A stretch of DNA of 64,000 nucleotides, taken from contig NZ_CP133016.1 of the NCBI RefSeq assembly GCF_030866745.1, positions 2,032,001 to 2,096,000 on the forward strand, given 5' to 3'. The notes below the pieces were generated by a model that did not search any database, was not told the origin of the DNA, and saw only the letters and a list, made by a program, of their open reading frames with translations. Every line of letters begins with the position of its first letter. Positions within the stretch are counted from its first letter, which is position 1. Shown here piece after piece: positions 46,440 through 55,363 of the stretch. A program made the position numbers and the translations under genes. Origin of the DNA: Sphingomonas flavescens. Lineage in GTDB: Bacteria > Pseudomonadota > Alphaproteobacteria > Sphingomonadales > Sphingomonadaceae.

Positions 46440-49175
46440 ATGCCTTTGCCTCTTCCCGCGCTGCACGCAACCCATGCGGGCATCTGGATCGCCGGCGCGG
46501 ACGGCGAAGTGCGCGAGGCGAGCCGTGGCGAGGCGATCGCGCGAGCTGCGGAAACGCCGCACATAATCCTCAACGCCCCCTTGGTCGGACAGCGTCTCGG
46601 CTATCCGGAGCTGAGTGGGCTCGACCTGCTGGAGCTGTTCGCTTTCGTTCACCCGGCGCGCTTCGCGGTGCCGACGGTTGCGGGGTTGAGCCGGACGCTT
46701 GGGCTGGAGCCGCCCGGGTCGGAAGCGGAGGCGGCGCGCGGTTTGCAGGCGATCGCCGCGCGGTTGCTCGCGGTGCTGGCCGATCCCGACTGGAGCCAGC
46801 GCGAGGGGGCGTGGACGTCCAACGCGACGCTGCACCGGCTGGGCTGGAGCTGGGCGCCGCTGATCGGCGCGCGGCTCGAGCGTCCGGAGCGTGGCGAGCG
46901 GATGCTGTTCGCGCGGCTCAAGTCGTGGGAGGAAGGTGCCGTTCGCCCGCCGCCACGACCGGTGCAGGTGTCGGCAGGCGAAGCGCGCGCGGAACTCGAC
47001 CGTCTTACGGGCCGCGCCGAGGCTCGCGAAGGCCAGCGGGCGATGGCCGAGGCGGTGACTGGCGTGTTTGCAGCCAAGCGCGCCAAGGAATCGCCGAACC
47101 TGTTGCTCGCGGAGGCGGGGACGGGCATCGGCAAGACTCTCGCCTATCTGGCGCCGGCATCGCTGTGGGCCGAGCGCGCGGGTGGCGCCGTGTGGGTGTC
47201 GACCTTCACCAAGGCACTGCAGCGCCAATTGGATGCAGAAGGACCCAAGCTGTTCGCCGACCCGGCGGAACGGGCGCGACGCATCGTCGTTCGCAAGGGG
47301 AGGGAGAATTACCTTTGCCTGCTGAACCTGGAGGATGCGCTGCAGGGCGCGTTCGCGGGACGGGCAGCGATTCTGGCGCAACTGGTCGGGCGCTGGGCGG
47401 CCTACACCAAGGATGGCGACATGGTTGGCGGCGACCTGCCTGGCTGGTTGCCGAGCCTATTCCGGCGGGCGGGCGCGACCGCGCTGACTGACCGGCGCGG
47501 GGAGTGCGTCTATGCCGGCTGCCCGCACTACCGCCGCTGCTTCATCGAACGCGCCGAACGCGCCAGCCACGACGCCGACATCGTCATCGCCAACCACGCG
47601 CTGGTGATGGTCAATGCGGCGCGGGCGCGGGAGGACGCGCCGGCCCGTATCCTCTTCGACGAGGGTCATCATCTGTTCGATGCGGCCGACTCTACGTTTG
47701 CCGTAGCGTTCGGCGGACAGGAAGCGATCGAGATGCGGCGCTGGATCGTCGGTCCTGAGGGGCGTTCGCGCGGACGCCGGCGTGGGCTTGCGGCGCGGTT
47801 GATGGATGTCGCGTCCTACGACGACGAGGGTGCGCGGGCGCTGGATTCCGCGGTCGAGGCGGCGCGGGCGCTGCCGTCCGACGGGTGGCTGCAGCGGCTG
47901 GTCGAGGGCGCGGCTTTCGGGCCGATCGAGACGCTACTCGCGGAGGTGCGCGGGACGGTGTACGCGCGGTCGAAGGCGCAGGAGGCAGGCTACGGGCTGG
48001 AGACTGAACTCGCTGAGCCTGATGGCGCGTTGGTCTCTGCGGCCCTCGCGGCTGCCGAGATACTGGAAAGCCTGAACAAGCCGCTCGCTGCATTGTCGCG
48101 ACGCCTTGAGGCGGTCCTCGAAGATGCGCCCGACTGGCTCGATACACAGGCGCGAGCGCGGGTGGACGGGGCCATTCGCGGTCTCACCTGGCGACGTGAG
48201 ACGCTGGCGGCGTGGATTGCCCTGCTTGGCCGTATAGGCGGTGAGGCGGATCCGGCATTTGTCGACTGGCTCGCCGTCGAACGCGTCGATGGGCGCGAGT
48301 ATGACGTGGCGATCCACCGCCGGTGGCTTGATCCGACCCGTCCATTGGCCACGGCGGTCCTGGCGCCTGCCGACGGCGTTCTCGTGACTTCGGCGACGCT
48401 TAGGGGCGGCGAGGAATGGGCGGCGGCGGACGCTCGCACTGGTGCCCTCCACTTGCCTTTGCCTGCGATGCACTTCGAGGCGCAGAGCCCGTTCGACTAT
48501 GCGGGCTGCTCGGAGGTGCTGATCGTCACCGACGTTCGGCAGGGGGATATTGCGTCGCTCGCGGGCGCTTATGCGCGCCTGATCGAAACGGCGAAGGGTG
48601 GAACGCTCGGACTGTTCACGGCGGTGCAGCGACTGAAGGCGGTGCATGCGCGCATCGCCGACCGGCTGGCGCGCGAGGGGCTGCCGCTGCTCGCGCAACA
48701 TGTTGATCCGATCGATGCCGGGACCTTGGTCGACATTTTCCGCGACGATCCGCGCGCATCGCTGCTGGGCACCGACGCCCTGCGCGACGGGGTGGACGTG
48801 CCTGGCGATTCGCTGCGGCTGGTGGTGATGGAGCGCGTGCCCTGGCCCCGCCCGACGGTGCTGCACGCGGCCCGGCGCATGGCGGGCGGTGGCAGTGCCT
48901 ATGACGACCGCGTGGTGCGCGCGCGGCTGGCGCAGGCGTTCGGACGGCTGATCCGGCGGCAGGGCGATTGCGGGCTGTTCGTGATCCTGTCGGCAGCGAT
49001 GCCGTCGCGGTTGCTGGCGGCGTTCCCACCGGGGGTTCAGGTCAGCCGCGTGCCGCTGGAGCAGGCGATCGCGCGCGTCGAAGCGCGGCTGAATTCAGGC
49101 GTCGAGCGCGTCGGCCAGCCGGTTGCGGAGCTGGATCAAGCGGAAGACATCGACGCCGGCGGGCACATCGTCTGA
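46440..49175 (+). CDS. ATP-dependent DNA helicase of the DinG/XPD type
   Basis: A 911-residue superfamily 2 helicase. Walker A is GTGIGKT (227-233), the DEAH-type box is DEGH (407-410), and between them a Cys group (CVYAGCPHYRRCF) may hold an Fe-S cluster as in XPD and DinG. Other helicase motifs include SATLRGGEEW and RLIRRQGDCG. ATG 46440 is used. Its last 81 bp overlap the convergent merR gene. Confidence 0.9.
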   Translation: MPLPLPALHATHAGIWIAGADGEVREASRGEAIARAAETPHIILNAPLVGQRLGYPELSGLDLLELFAFVHPARFAVPTVAGLSRTLGLEPPGSEAEAARGLQAIAARLLAVLADPDWSQREGAWTSNATLHRLGWSWAPLIGARLERPERGERMLFARLKSWEEGAVRPPPRPVQVSAGEARAELDRLTGRAEAREGQRAMAEAVTGVFAAKRAKESPNLLLAEAGTGIGKTLAYLAPASLWAERAGGAVWVSTFTKALQRQLDAEGPKLFADPAERARRIVVRKGRENYLCLLNLEDALQGAFAGRAAILAQLVGRWAAYTKDGDMVGGDLPGWLPSLFRRAGATALTDRRGECVYAGCPHYRRCFIERAERASHDADIVIANHALVMVNAARAREDAPARILFDEGHHLFDAADSTFAVAFGGQEAIEMRRWIVGPEGRSRGRRRGLAARLMDVASYDDEGARALDSAVEAARALPSDGWLQRLVEGAAFGPIETLLAEVRGTVYARSKAQEAGYGLETELAEPDGALVSAALAAAEILESLNKPLAALSRRLEAVLEDAPDWLDTQARARVDGAIRGLTWRRETLAAWIALLGRIGGEADPAFVDWLAVERVDGREYDVAIHRRWLDPTRPLATAVLAPADGVLVTSATLRGGEEWAAADARTGALHLPLPAMHFEAQSPFDYAGCSEVLIVTDVRQGDIASLAGAYARLIETAKGGTLGLFTAVQRLKAVHARIADRLAREGLPLLAQHVDPIDAGTLVDIFRDDPRASLLGTDALRDGVDVPGDSLRLVVMERVPWPRPTVLHAARRMAGGGSAYDDRVVRARLAQAFGRLIRRQGDCGLFVILSAAMPSRLLAAFPPGVQVSRVPLEQAIARVEARLNSGVERVGQPVAELDQAEDIDAGGHIV

Positions 49176-49484
49176 AGCATCAAATGCCGGCGTAGGCGCA
49201 GGCATCACCGGCGCAGCGGGTTCGGTCGGCGCGTCGCGGTCGCGCAGCACCTTCTGGACACCCCGGACCGTATAGCCTTCCTGATTGAGCAGACGGTGGA
49301 TGCGACGGACGAGCTCGACATCGGCCGGCCGGTAATAGCGCCGGTTCCCCGCGCGCTGCATCGGCTTGAGCTGCGGAAAGCGCGTTTCCCAATAGCGCAG
49401 GATGTGCTGGGCGACGCCCAGTTCCTGCGACAGTTCCCCAATCGTCAGTAAGGCGCCGGGGTCCTTTTGGCCGGCGGTTGCCAC
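49095..49484 (-). CDS. MerR family transcriptional regulator
   Basis: About 129 residues with a MerR DNA-binding domain: LLTIGELSQELGVAQHILRYWETRFPQLKPMQRAGNRRYYRPADVELVRRIHRLLNQEGYTVRGVQKVL. A variable tail follows with no sensor Cys. It sits after ihfA in the standard alphaproteobacterial order. GTG 49484 is the first usual start; a CTG at 49499 would overlap ihfA as CTGA. The 3' end overlaps the helicase gene by 81 bp. Confidence 0.9.
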   Translation of the reverse strand: MATAGQKDPGALLTIGELSQELGVAQHILRYWETRFPQLKPMQRAGNRRYYRPADVELVRRIHRLLNQEGYTVRGVQKVLRDRDAPTEPAAPVMPAPTPAFDASDDVPAGVDVFRLIQLRNRLADALDA

Positions 49485-49495
49485 GGGCGCTGCCG

Positions 49496-49825
49496 TCAGC
49501 CTTTCGCGATCTGGTCGCGCATGATCTGGCTGGCGCGGAAGGTCATGACTCGCCGCGGCGCGATAGGCACTTCCACGCCGGTCTTCGGATTCCGGCCGAC
49601 GCGCTGGCCCTTGTCGCGGAGGATGAAGGTGCCGAAGCTGGAGATCTTCACGTTGTGCCCTTCGGAAAGCGCGTGGCACATGTGATACAGCACGCGCTCG
49701 ACGACGCCCGCCGACTCCGCGCGAGAAAGGCCGAGGCGGCGATGCACGGTATCCGCGAGGTCGGCCCGCGTCAGTGTCTGTGCATCGGCTTCGTTATTGA
49801 CCCGCGCGATCCCGAGATCGGCCAT
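49496..49825 (-). CDS. ihfA: Integration host factor subunit alpha
   Basis: A 109-residue HU/IHF protein that bends DNA together with Ihf[58 protein letters not shown] and [15 protein letters not shown] are the family signature. ATG 49825 has GGGGAGA seven bases before it; the frame from 49909 adds no homologous sequence. Confidence 0.95.
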   Translation of the reverse strand: MADLGIARVNNEADAQTLTRADLADTVHRRLGLSRAESAGVVERVLYHMCHALSEGHNVKISSFGTFILRDKGQRVGRNPKTGVEVPIAPRRVMTFRASQIMRDQIAKG

Positions 49826-49930
49826 GATATTCTCCCCGCTGAACGGCGCGCCCCTCGCCGCTTCAATACGCTTTCGTAACGGAATTCCGTCCTGTCGGCA
49901 AATCGACAATCGGCTGAAATTCCAAAGATT

Positions 49931-50890
49931 TCAATAGCGGAGCGCGGCCGCGCCCCAAGTAAAGCCACCGCCCATCGCTTCGAGGACGATCAGATCGCCG
50001 CGCTTGATTCGCCCATCCTTGACCGCGGTATCGAGCGCGAGCGGCACCGAGGCTGCCGAGGTGTTCGCATGCCGGTCGACGGTGACTACCACCTTCTCCG
50101 CCGGAAGCCCGAGCTTCCGCGCCGTGGCATCAAGGATGCGGGCGTTCGCCTGGTGCGGCACTACCCAGTCGACGTCCGCGGCGGTCAAGCCCGCGTCGGT
50201 GAGCACTTCGTTCAGCACGTCGGCGAGATTGACGACCGCGTGGCGAAAGACTTCGCGGCCTTTCATCCGCAGCTTGCCGACCGTCTGGGTGGTCGAGGGT
50301 CCGCCATCGACGAAGAGCAGGTCATTGTGACGGCCATCAGCGTGGAGCTTGGTGGCGAGGATGCCGCTCTCGGTCTCCTCGGCGCTCAGCACCAAAGCGC
50401 CGGCGCCGTCGCCGAACAGGACGCAGGTGGTGCGATCCTCCCAGTCGAGAATGCGGCTGAACGTCTCGGCGCCGATGACAAGTGCCTTGTTCGCGCTGCC
50501 CGAGCGAACCATCGAATCGGCGACTGACAGCGCGTAGAGAAAGCCGGTGCACACGGCATGCACGTCGAAGGCGATGCAGTCGTTGATGCCCAGCGCCGCC
50601 TGAACCTTGGTCGCGGTCGACGGAAAGGTTTGATCGGGCGTCGCGGTGGCGAGCACGATAAGGTCGATGTCCGCTGCCTGGAGGCCGGCATGAGCAAGCG
50701 CCGCGCGGGCGGCGTCGGTCGCGAGCGTGCCGGTCGTCTCGCCCTCACCAGCGAGGTAGCGATTGCGGATGCCGGTGCGCTCGACGATCCATTCGTCGGT
50801 GGTGTCGACTTGGCTTGCCAGTTCAGCGTTGGTGACCTGACGCTTGGGCAGTGCGCTGCCGACGCCAGCGATAACGGAACGGCGCGTCAC
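49931..50890 (-). CDS. fabH: 3-oxoacyl-[ACP] synthase III
   Basis: A 319-residue thiolase-fold enzyme that starts fatty-acid synthesis by joining acetyl-CoA to malonyl-ACP. The active Cys is in [14 protein letters not shown], the His in VPHQANARI, and the Asn in [13 protein letters not shown] start coupled to plsX (GTGA). Order rpmF-plsX-fabH-ihfA is as in related genomes. Confidence 0.97.
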   Translation of the reverse strand: MTRRSVIAGVGSALPKRQVTNAELASQVDTTDEWIVERTGIRNRYLAGEGETTGTLATDAARAALAHAGLQAADIDLIVLATATPDQTFPSTATKVQAALGINDCIAFDVHAVCTGFLYALSVADSMVRSGSANKALVIGAETFSRILDWEDRTTCVLFGDGAGALVLSAEETESGILATKLHADGRHNDLLFVDGGPSTTQTVGKLRMKGREVFRHAVVNLADVLNEVLTDAGLTAADVDWVVPHQANARILDATARKLGLPAEKVVVTVDRHANTSAASVPLALDTAVKDGRIKRGDLIVLEAMGGGFTWGAAALRY

Positions 50891-51933
50891 TTAGCGCTCT
50901 CGGCGGCGAAAGCGTGGGCGCGGAAATTGTCGAGATCGTCGCCGATTTTCCGGGTGATGTCGTTGCGGACCATGCTGGCGGCGACGCGGATGGCGTTGGA
51001 CACGCCCTTTGGATTCGCGCTGCCGTGGCTCTTCACCACCAGGCCGTTGAGGCCGAGGAAAACGGCGCCGTTGTGATTGTTGGGATCGAGGTGGACCTTG
51101 AGCAGCTCCAGCGCCGGCTTGGACAGCGCGAAGCCGGCTTTCGAGCGCAGCGAGCTGGTGAAGGCGCGGCGGAGGAGGTCGGTCACGAAGCGCGCGGTGC
51201 CCTCGGCGGTCTTGAGCGCGATGTTGCCGGAGAAGCCGTCGGTGACGACGACGTCGACCTCGCCGCGCGAGAGCTGGTCGCCTTCGGTGAAGCCGTCGAA
51301 CTTGAACGCAAGGTAATCGGCTTCGCGCAGGAGCGCCGCCGCATCCTTGAGCTCGTCGGTGCCCTTGAGCTCTTCCGTGCCGATGTTGAGCAGCTTCACG
51401 CGCGGCGTGGCGAGGCCGAGTCCGGTGCGCGCATAGGCAGCGCCCATCACCGCGAACTGGACGAGGTTCTGCGCATCGCACTCGGTGTTGGCCCCGAGAT
51501 CGAGCATGATCACGTCGTTGTCGCCGAGTGTCGGGAGCAGTGCGGCCAGCGCGGGCCGGTCGATGCCGGGCATGGTCCGCAGCGCGAGCTTGGACATGGC
51601 CATCAGCGCGCCGGTGTTGCCGCCGGACAAGGCCGCGTCCGCGCGATGTTCCTTCACTGCATTGATCGCCATGCCCATCGACGTGGTGCGGGCGCGGCGG
51701 ATCGCCTGGCTCGGCTTCTCGCTGCCGCCGATCGATTCGGGCGAGTGGCAGATCGTCGCCGATTTCAGGCTCGGATGGCGCGCGACTTCGGCCGCGACGA
51801 GTGCCTCGTCGCCGTAGAAGGTGAATTGAAGCGAGGCGTCCTTGCGCAGCGCGCGCGCGGCACCGCCGATCATCGCCGCCGGGCCGCTGTCGCCGCCCAT
51901 GGCGTCGATTGCAATTCGCGGGCCGTCAGACAT
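50887..51933 (-). CDS. plsX: Phosphate acyltransferase PlsX
   Basis: A 348-residue enzyme that makes acyl-phosphate from acyl-ACP for phospholipid synthesis. [18 protein letters not shown] at the start, [29 protein letters not shown], and [17 protein letters not shown] are typical. Followed by fabH. Confidence 0.97.
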   Translation of the reverse strand: MSDGPRIAIDAMGGDSGPAAMIGGAARALRKDASLQFTFYGDEALVAAEVARHPSLKSATICHSPESIGGSEKPSQAIRRARTTSMGMAINAVKEHRADAALSGGNTGALMAMSKLALRTMPGIDRPALAALLPTLGDNDVIMLDLGANTECDAQNLVQFAVMGAAYARTGLGLATPRVKLLNIGTEELKGTDELKDAAALLREADYLAFKFDGFTEGDQLSRGEVDVVVTDGFSGNIALKTAEGTARFVTDLLRRAFTSSLRSKAGFALSKPALELLKVHLDPNNHNGAVFLGLNGLVVKSHGSANPKGVSNAIRVAASMVRNDITRKIGDDLDNFRAHAFAAESAK

Positions 51934-51962
51934 TGACGAGCGCCCCTGCTTGCTTGACGGTC

Positions 51963-52142
51963 TCAGGCCTCGGTCGAGACGATTTCGCGGCCGTTATAAT
52001 GGCCGCAGGCGGCGCACAGATTGTGCGGCAGCTTCAGCTCGCCACAGTTTGGGCATTCCTGATAGGTCGTCGGCTTCAGCGCATGGTGGCTGCGGCGCAT
52101 GTTGCGCTTCGACGGCGAGGTTTTTCTCTTGGGGACAGCCAT
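51963..52142 (-). CDS. rpmF: 50S ribosomal protein L32
   Basis: A 59-residue ribosomal protein starting [22 protein letters not shown], with a Cys pair at each side of the zinc site (CPNCGE, CAACG). The frame opens at 52166; ATG 52142 is the family start and has AAGGTG before it. It leads the plsX operon. Confidence 0.97.
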   Translation of the reverse strand: MAVPKRKTSPSKRNMRRSHHALKPTTYQECPNCGELKLPHNLCAACGHYNGREIVSTEA

Positions 52143-52477
52143 TGCGGCACCTTCAAATGCTAACAATAAAAATTGCGACGATCTGCGCCCAGTCTCAGCA
52201 GGTTACCCCACCGGCGGCGCCCGGATCGTCGCGAACCGCGGCTCCTATAGCGAAACGCGGCGGGAAGGCAAGGCGGGGTGGCGGTGCCCCCAGCCGATCG
52301 CGAATGTTCCGAATGTTCACAGTGACGGGCGGGTTTTTGGGCTCGGGCTTCTCCAAATGTTTCCGTTCAACGCTGCTGAACCGCGATGGGCGCTGTAGGA
52401 CAGCAAAAACGAGCTTCCGCTTAGTGTCCGCTTTCGACCCATTGCGGACATTAGCGTGATTGGAGAAGAAGGGGGCG
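52143..52477. other. Gene-free region between rpmF and the repeat array
   Basis: 335 bp without a gene I can support. It must contain the rpmF promoter on the minus strand, has a small direct repeat (GAATGTTCCGAATGTTC near 52304-52320), and holds the first palindromic repeat of the array (52422-52454). No clear -35/-10 pair is seen. Confidence 0.5.
52422..52454 (+). repeat. Palindromic array repeat, copy 1
   Basis: Arms AGTGTCCGC and GCGGACATT flank the 12-base loop TTTCGACCCATT. It is the first of 14 copies that share this loop and orientation between here and 60.6 kb, and it lies just upstream of the LprI-like gene. Confidence 0.9.
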
Positions 52478-52858
52478 ATGCACTACCCCAGCGCGTTTCT
52501 GTGGATTGCCTTGCAAGCTTCAGCGGCAACGCCTGACACGTATTCGCGATGTGAGAACCCGGCTGCTGACGACGCTCGGCCATACATTCTTTGTGTAACG
52601 GAGACTGACTTCGATAGGGCCGATGTTCGACTAAAAGCGCAGTGGCACAGGAGTCTCGATTACATAGGTCGGAGTAGGGGCGCCAAGGCAAGGAAGCACT
52701 TAATTGCCGATCAGCGAAAGTGGCTACGAAAGCGAGATCGCGCCTGCGATGCGGTCGCTGCTTCGTCTCCCAGCACGCAATCTGGTCGTAACCAGATGTC
52801 GTGTCTCGTCCAGAAGACCAAAGCCCGCATCTCCAAGTTGAAAGCGATGATGCATTAA
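52478..52858 (+). CDS. Exported LprI-like protein (DUF1311)
   Basis: A 126-residue protein with a short signal peptide (MHYPSAFLWIALQASAATP) and a DUF1311 domain: CVTETDFDRADVRLKAQWHRSLDYIGR...HLIADQRKWLRKRDRACD, with Cys residues as in lysozyme inhibitor LprI. It may guard against lysozyme or act in the periplasm. ATG 52478 has GAAGGGGG upstream. Confidence 0.75.
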   Translation: MHYPSAFLWIALQASAATPDTYSRCENPAADDARPYILCVTETDFDRADVRLKAQWHRSLDYIGRSRGAKARKHLIADQRKWLRKRDRACDAVAASSPSTQSGRNQMSCLVQKTKARISKLKAMMH

Positions 52859-52868
52859 ACCGCACATC

Positions 52869-52903
52869 TGTGATGCCGGGTTATGATCCGTTGCGGACAC
52901 TCC
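52869..52903 (+). repeat. Palindromic array repeat, copy 2 (degenerate)
   Basis: Only the right half is well kept (GATCCGTTGCGGACAC); the left arm is worn. It lies ten bases after the stop of the LprI-like gene, the same place as the other copies. Confidence 0.55.
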
Positions 52904-52926
52904 AAGTCAATGCGATCAACTGCTCA

Positions 52927-53292
52927 ATGATCCATTTACTTGCGCTCCTAATGTTGGAACCGGCAGCACCAGTGATAGCTGATGACGCGGCGTCGGCGGT
53001 CGTGGACCCTGCGCAGGTTAGAGAGCGGATAGCTGCGTTCGACAGGGATGTTCGTGACAGCGGTATTCCGGGTCGCGTGAGAAGCTGCCGATTGATCACG
53101 GAAGTTTCGCTCGGGCGCGATCAGAGCAATCAGAGCTACGGCGGGATTTGTTCGATCGAGTTCGGCAAGCGCAGGCGAGAGTATCTGCTCTGCAATGACA
53201 GGCTCGTCGGCCACTTTGCCTTGGCGGCTGACTTTGTTGTCAGTGGTGAGTGGGTCGAAAGGTTCGTGAAGTCCAACTGCGTTGGAGGCTAG
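52927..53292 (+). CDS. Small exported protein of unknown function
   Basis: A 121-residue protein with a short hydrophobic start (MIHLLALLMLEPAAPVIA) that may be a signal peptide, then a soluble part with three Cys. The frame runs further upstream through repeat copy 2, where DPLRTL is repeat-derived. No family recognised. Confidence 0.5.
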   Translation: MIHLLALLMLEPAAPVIADDAASAVVDPAQVRERIAAFDRDVRDSGIPGRVRSCRLITEVSLGRDQSNQSYGGICSIEFGKRRREYLLCNDRLVGHFALAADFVVSGEWVERFVKSNCVGG

Positions 53293-53303
53293 AACTCTCC
53301 GGC

Positions 53304-53335
53304 GAGTGACTGCTTTCCACCCAAAGCGGACACTC
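53304..53335 (+). repeat. Palindromic array repeat, copy 3
   Basis: Loop TTTCCACCCAAA with right arm GCGGACACTC; the left arm GAGTGACTGC has two mismatches to it. It lies 12 bases past the preceding stop. Confidence 0.75.
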
Positions 53336-53393
53336 CGCGGCATGCGGCGCATAGGTTAGCTCAGTCGTAATCTATCTGGCCTAATGCATCGCG

Positions 53394-53693
53394 GTGACAA
53401 AACGTCTCTTGATCATCGCCGTGGCGACGCTGAGTTTGTCGCCAGTCATTTGGATCATGTGGAGCCTTGGCTGGACCGCTGGCTCATTGGTCCTCGCATT
53501 CTTGTGCGCGGGCGGACTCTTCATCGGAGCATCGAACGCTCTTTTGCTCTTCGCTCGGGAGCCCGTGCTCGTCCAAGTCTACCAAGGTGCTGAGGGTGAC
53601 TCTACGCGACCGCAAGGACCACTAGGCAACGTAGTAGGGCCGTTGACGTTCGGGCTCTTCGCCTTGTTGATGCTCTGGGTAGCATCACAGTAA
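53394..53693 (+). CDS. Small membrane protein
   Basis: A 99-residue protein with three hydrophobic segments (about 4-20, 28-50, 82-97) and GTG start. Between them is a polar loop (REPVLVQVYQGAEGDSTRPQG). No motif gives a function. Confidence 0.55.
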   Translation: MTKRLLIIAVATLSLSPVIWIMWSLGWTAGSLVLAFLCAGGLFIGASNALLLFAREPVLVQVYQGAEGDSTRPQGPLGNVVGPLTFGLFALLMLWVASQ

Positions 53694-53703
53694 TTGAAGC
53701 AGC

Positions 53704-53736
53704 GAATGTCTGATACCGACCCATTGCGGACGCTAG
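53704..53736 (+). repeat. Palindromic array repeat, copy 4
   Basis: GAATGTCTG ... ACCGACCCATT GCGGACGCTAGAG. The left arm is partly changed; the loop and right arm keep the consensus. It starts ten bases after a stop codon. Confidence 0.75.
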
Positions 53737-53759
53737 AGTCAGTTGGCACTTACACGGCG

Positions 53760-53939
53760 ATGTCGCGGACAGAACGACTTGCTCGGATCATTGCCTCGGC
53801 TGCGATACTCGGCGGTGTCGGAGTATGGGTTACTGTGCGCCAGACTGGTGCTGGCCAAGTCCTCTTTTTGTTCGTCTGGATTGTTGGGCTAACCGCAATA
53901 ATAACCGCAAAGCTCAGCAAATCGCGTCCAGATCCCTAA
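53760..53939 (+). CDS. Small membrane protein
   Basis: A 59-residue protein with two hydrophobic segments (about 10-25 and 32-48) and a short basic tail. ATG 53760 is used; the frame opens at 53694 and would include repeat sequence. Unknown function. Confidence 0.45.
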   Translation: MSRTERLARIIASAAILGGVGVWVTVRQTGAGQVLFLFVWIVGLTAIITAKLSKSRPDP

Positions 53940-53968
53940 GTCCGATTGCGACCCATTGCGGATATTAG
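53937..53968 (+). repeat. Palindromic array repeat, copy 5
   Basis: TAAGTCCGA..TTGCGACCCATTGCGGATATTAGCG. The stop codon TAA of the preceding small gene is the first three bases of the repeat. Confidence 0.75.
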
Positions 53969-53978
53969 CGAAAGCTGA

Positions 53979-54281
53979 TTGTCTACGGAGGTGAGCCAGG
54001 TTGATCGAGCGCCTGACCGGCGGATGCTGGTCGTTTTGGTCGCAGCGGTAGTCGTGTGGGGTGCGCTTGGGCTTTACCTCTCCATCAGACTTGGCTGGCC
54101 AGCCCGCTATGGAGTGCGTTGCGGTGGATTTTGCTTCCCTAACGAACTCGCGAAAAGCGGCCTATTGCTACCCCGCAGAAGTCCGGATGAAGTGACTCTG
54201 TTCGTGTGGCTATGGTCTTGGCCCGCCATCGCTGTCTTTGAAATCATCTATTGGATCGCGGGCAAATCGGTCCGAAGCTAA
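53979..54281 (+). CDS. Small membrane protein with two helices
   Basis: About 100 residues with helices at about 17-36 and 74-94. Starts at TTG 53979, GTG 53991 or ATG 54024 are all possible. Its TAA stop is supplied by the next repeat. No family recognised. Confidence 0.5.
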   Translation: MSTEVSQVDRAPDRRMLVVLVAAVVVWGALGLYLSIRLGWPARYGVRCGGFCFPNELAKSGLLLPRRSPDEVTLFVWLWSWPAIAVFEIIYWIAGKSVRS

Positions 54282-54310
54282 TGTCCGCTTTCGACCCATT
54301 GCGGACATTA
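54279..54310 (+). repeat. Palindromic array repeat, copy 6
   Basis: The cleanest copy: TAATGTCCGC and GCGGACATTA form a perfect ten-base inverted repeat around TTTCGACCCATT. The first three bases are the stop codon of the gene before. Confidence 0.92.
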
Positions 54311-54339
54311 CCAGCATCGTCAGATATGGCCGCCTGATT

Positions 54340-54582
54340 ATGGTTTTGGCCAAATTGATGCAGGCTGTCAGCATCCTCGCCTTGATCGTTGGAACTGCGG
54401 CTTGGTTTTACCACGCCCGGTATTTCATGCCGATTTGGCGGGTAGGTTTTCGTCCGCGTGACGAGCACCGAGGCTATGGACGGAAGGCAATGATTGGGGC
54501 GGCGACGTTTATCGTTGCATGCGTAGTCGGCCTAGCCGCTGGATGGCTTTCCGCGAAGATGGGAGGTGACCTGCTTCACTAA
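54340..54582 (+). CDS. Small membrane protein
   Basis: An 80-residue protein with two hydrophobic helices (about 6-24 and 52-70) separated by FMPIWRVGFRPRDEHRGYGRK. ATG 54340; the frame upstream is repeat-derived (RPIADI). Its stop TAA lies in the next repeat. Unknown function. Confidence 0.5.
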   Translation: MVLAKLMQAVSILALIVGTAAWFYHARYFMPIWRVGFRPRDEHRGYGRKAMIGAATFIVACVVGLAAGWLSAKMGGDLLH

Positions 54583-54612
54583 TGTCCGCTTTCCACCCAT
54601 TGCAGACATTAG
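54579..54612 (+). repeat. Palindromic array repeat, copy 7 (left edge of duplicated unit)
   Basis: CTAATGTCCGC and GCAGACATTAG around TTTCCACCCATT; one arm base is changed (GCAGAC). Left boundary of the first 754-bp duplicate lies within its left arm at 54583. Confidence 0.9.
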
Positions 54613-55336
54613 CGGCGCTCGTCAGATAACCGTAGGCCATGACCGACGAGCAAATCCTGAGGTGGATGCCTTATGTCTTCCCAATCTTCTTCGTGGGAAT
54701 GTGGCTGCTCATCTCGACATTGCTCGGGGTAATGTCGGGCTGGTTCAACCTCCAGCAGTGGTACGCCGACGACAATAGCGAGGAGCCGCTGCTGAAGCTC
54801 GGCTGGCAATCCGGGGTGATGGGGGTCGGCGTCAATCTCAACGGGATCTTGACGCTCGCTGCGAAACGGTCGGGCCTCTCGATCCGCATCTGGCGCATAT
54901 TTGGCCCCTTCCAGAAGCCCCTCCTTGTGCCATGGAGCGAGATCAGTGCGGAGCCTGCGCGGAGCTTCTTCACTCAGATGGTCAAGCTCGGTCTCGGCAA
55001 TCCGCCCAACGGTAGGCTGAAGATTAATGCGGCGACCTGGTCCAAATTGGTGGCCGTCGCTGGTCCAATCGCCAAAGTTCCTTTGCCGCTAGCCACGGCG
55101 GTCTCGCGCAAGTCAATGGCGTTGCGCATGTTTCTCGAGTGGGTCGTGATCACCGCAGGAGCTGCGACGTTCTTTTGGTTCGCTCCGTATTTCATCAGCC
55201 CTCCGGGCGAGAGAGTCGGTTTGCCGATCGTCATCTGCATTTTATTCCCGGCGATTGTATTCGGGTTAGGGCAATTGATCCGCTACGCCCGCGAAAGCTG
55301 ATCGATCCTAATGTCCGCTTTCCACCCATTGCGGAC
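54583..55336 (+). repeat. Duplicated 754-bp repeat-bounded unit, first copy
   Basis: Matches 55954-56707 with four differences (54648, 54913, 55090, 55312), an offset of 1371 bp. Both ends of identity fall inside the palindromic repeats, so the repeat-gene-repeat unit was copied as one block. Confidence 0.95.
54639..55301 (+). CDS. Membrane protein of unknown function, duplicate copy 1
   Basis: A 220-residue protein with N-terminal helix (about 11-31), a central soluble part, and C-terminal helices (about 162-182 and 192-212). The centre (LVPWSEISAEPARSFFTQMVKLGLGNPPNGRLKINAATWSKL) may be a PH-like fold, but this is a guess. An almost identical copy lies at 56010, differing at Glu4, Gln92 and Leu151. 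Confidence 0.75.
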   Translation: MTDEQILRWMPYVFPIFFVGMWLLISTLLGVMSGWFNLQQWYADDNSEEPLLKLGWQSGVMGVGVNLNGILTLAAKRSGLSIRIWRIFGPFQKPLLVPWSEISAEPARSFFTQMVKLGLGNPPNGRLKINAATWSKLVAVAGPIAKVPLPLATAVSRKSMALRMFLEWVVITAGAATFFWFAPYFISPPGERVGLPIVICILFPAIVFGLGQLIRYARES

Positions 55337-55341
55337 GTTAG
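55309..55341 (+). repeat. Palindromic array repeat, copy 8 (right edge of first duplicate)
   Basis: TAATGTCCGC and GCGGACGTTAG around TTTCCACCCATT, seven bases after the stop of the 220-residue gene. Identity with the second duplicate ends within its right arm. Confidence 0.9.
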
Positions 55342-55363
55342 AGTTGGGAAGCATCATCTCCTC

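Noticed and set aside
52317-52865. 182-residue minus-strand frame
   Set aside because: Opposite the LprI-like gene and passes through a repeat (MSAMGRKRTLSG segment is repeat-derived).
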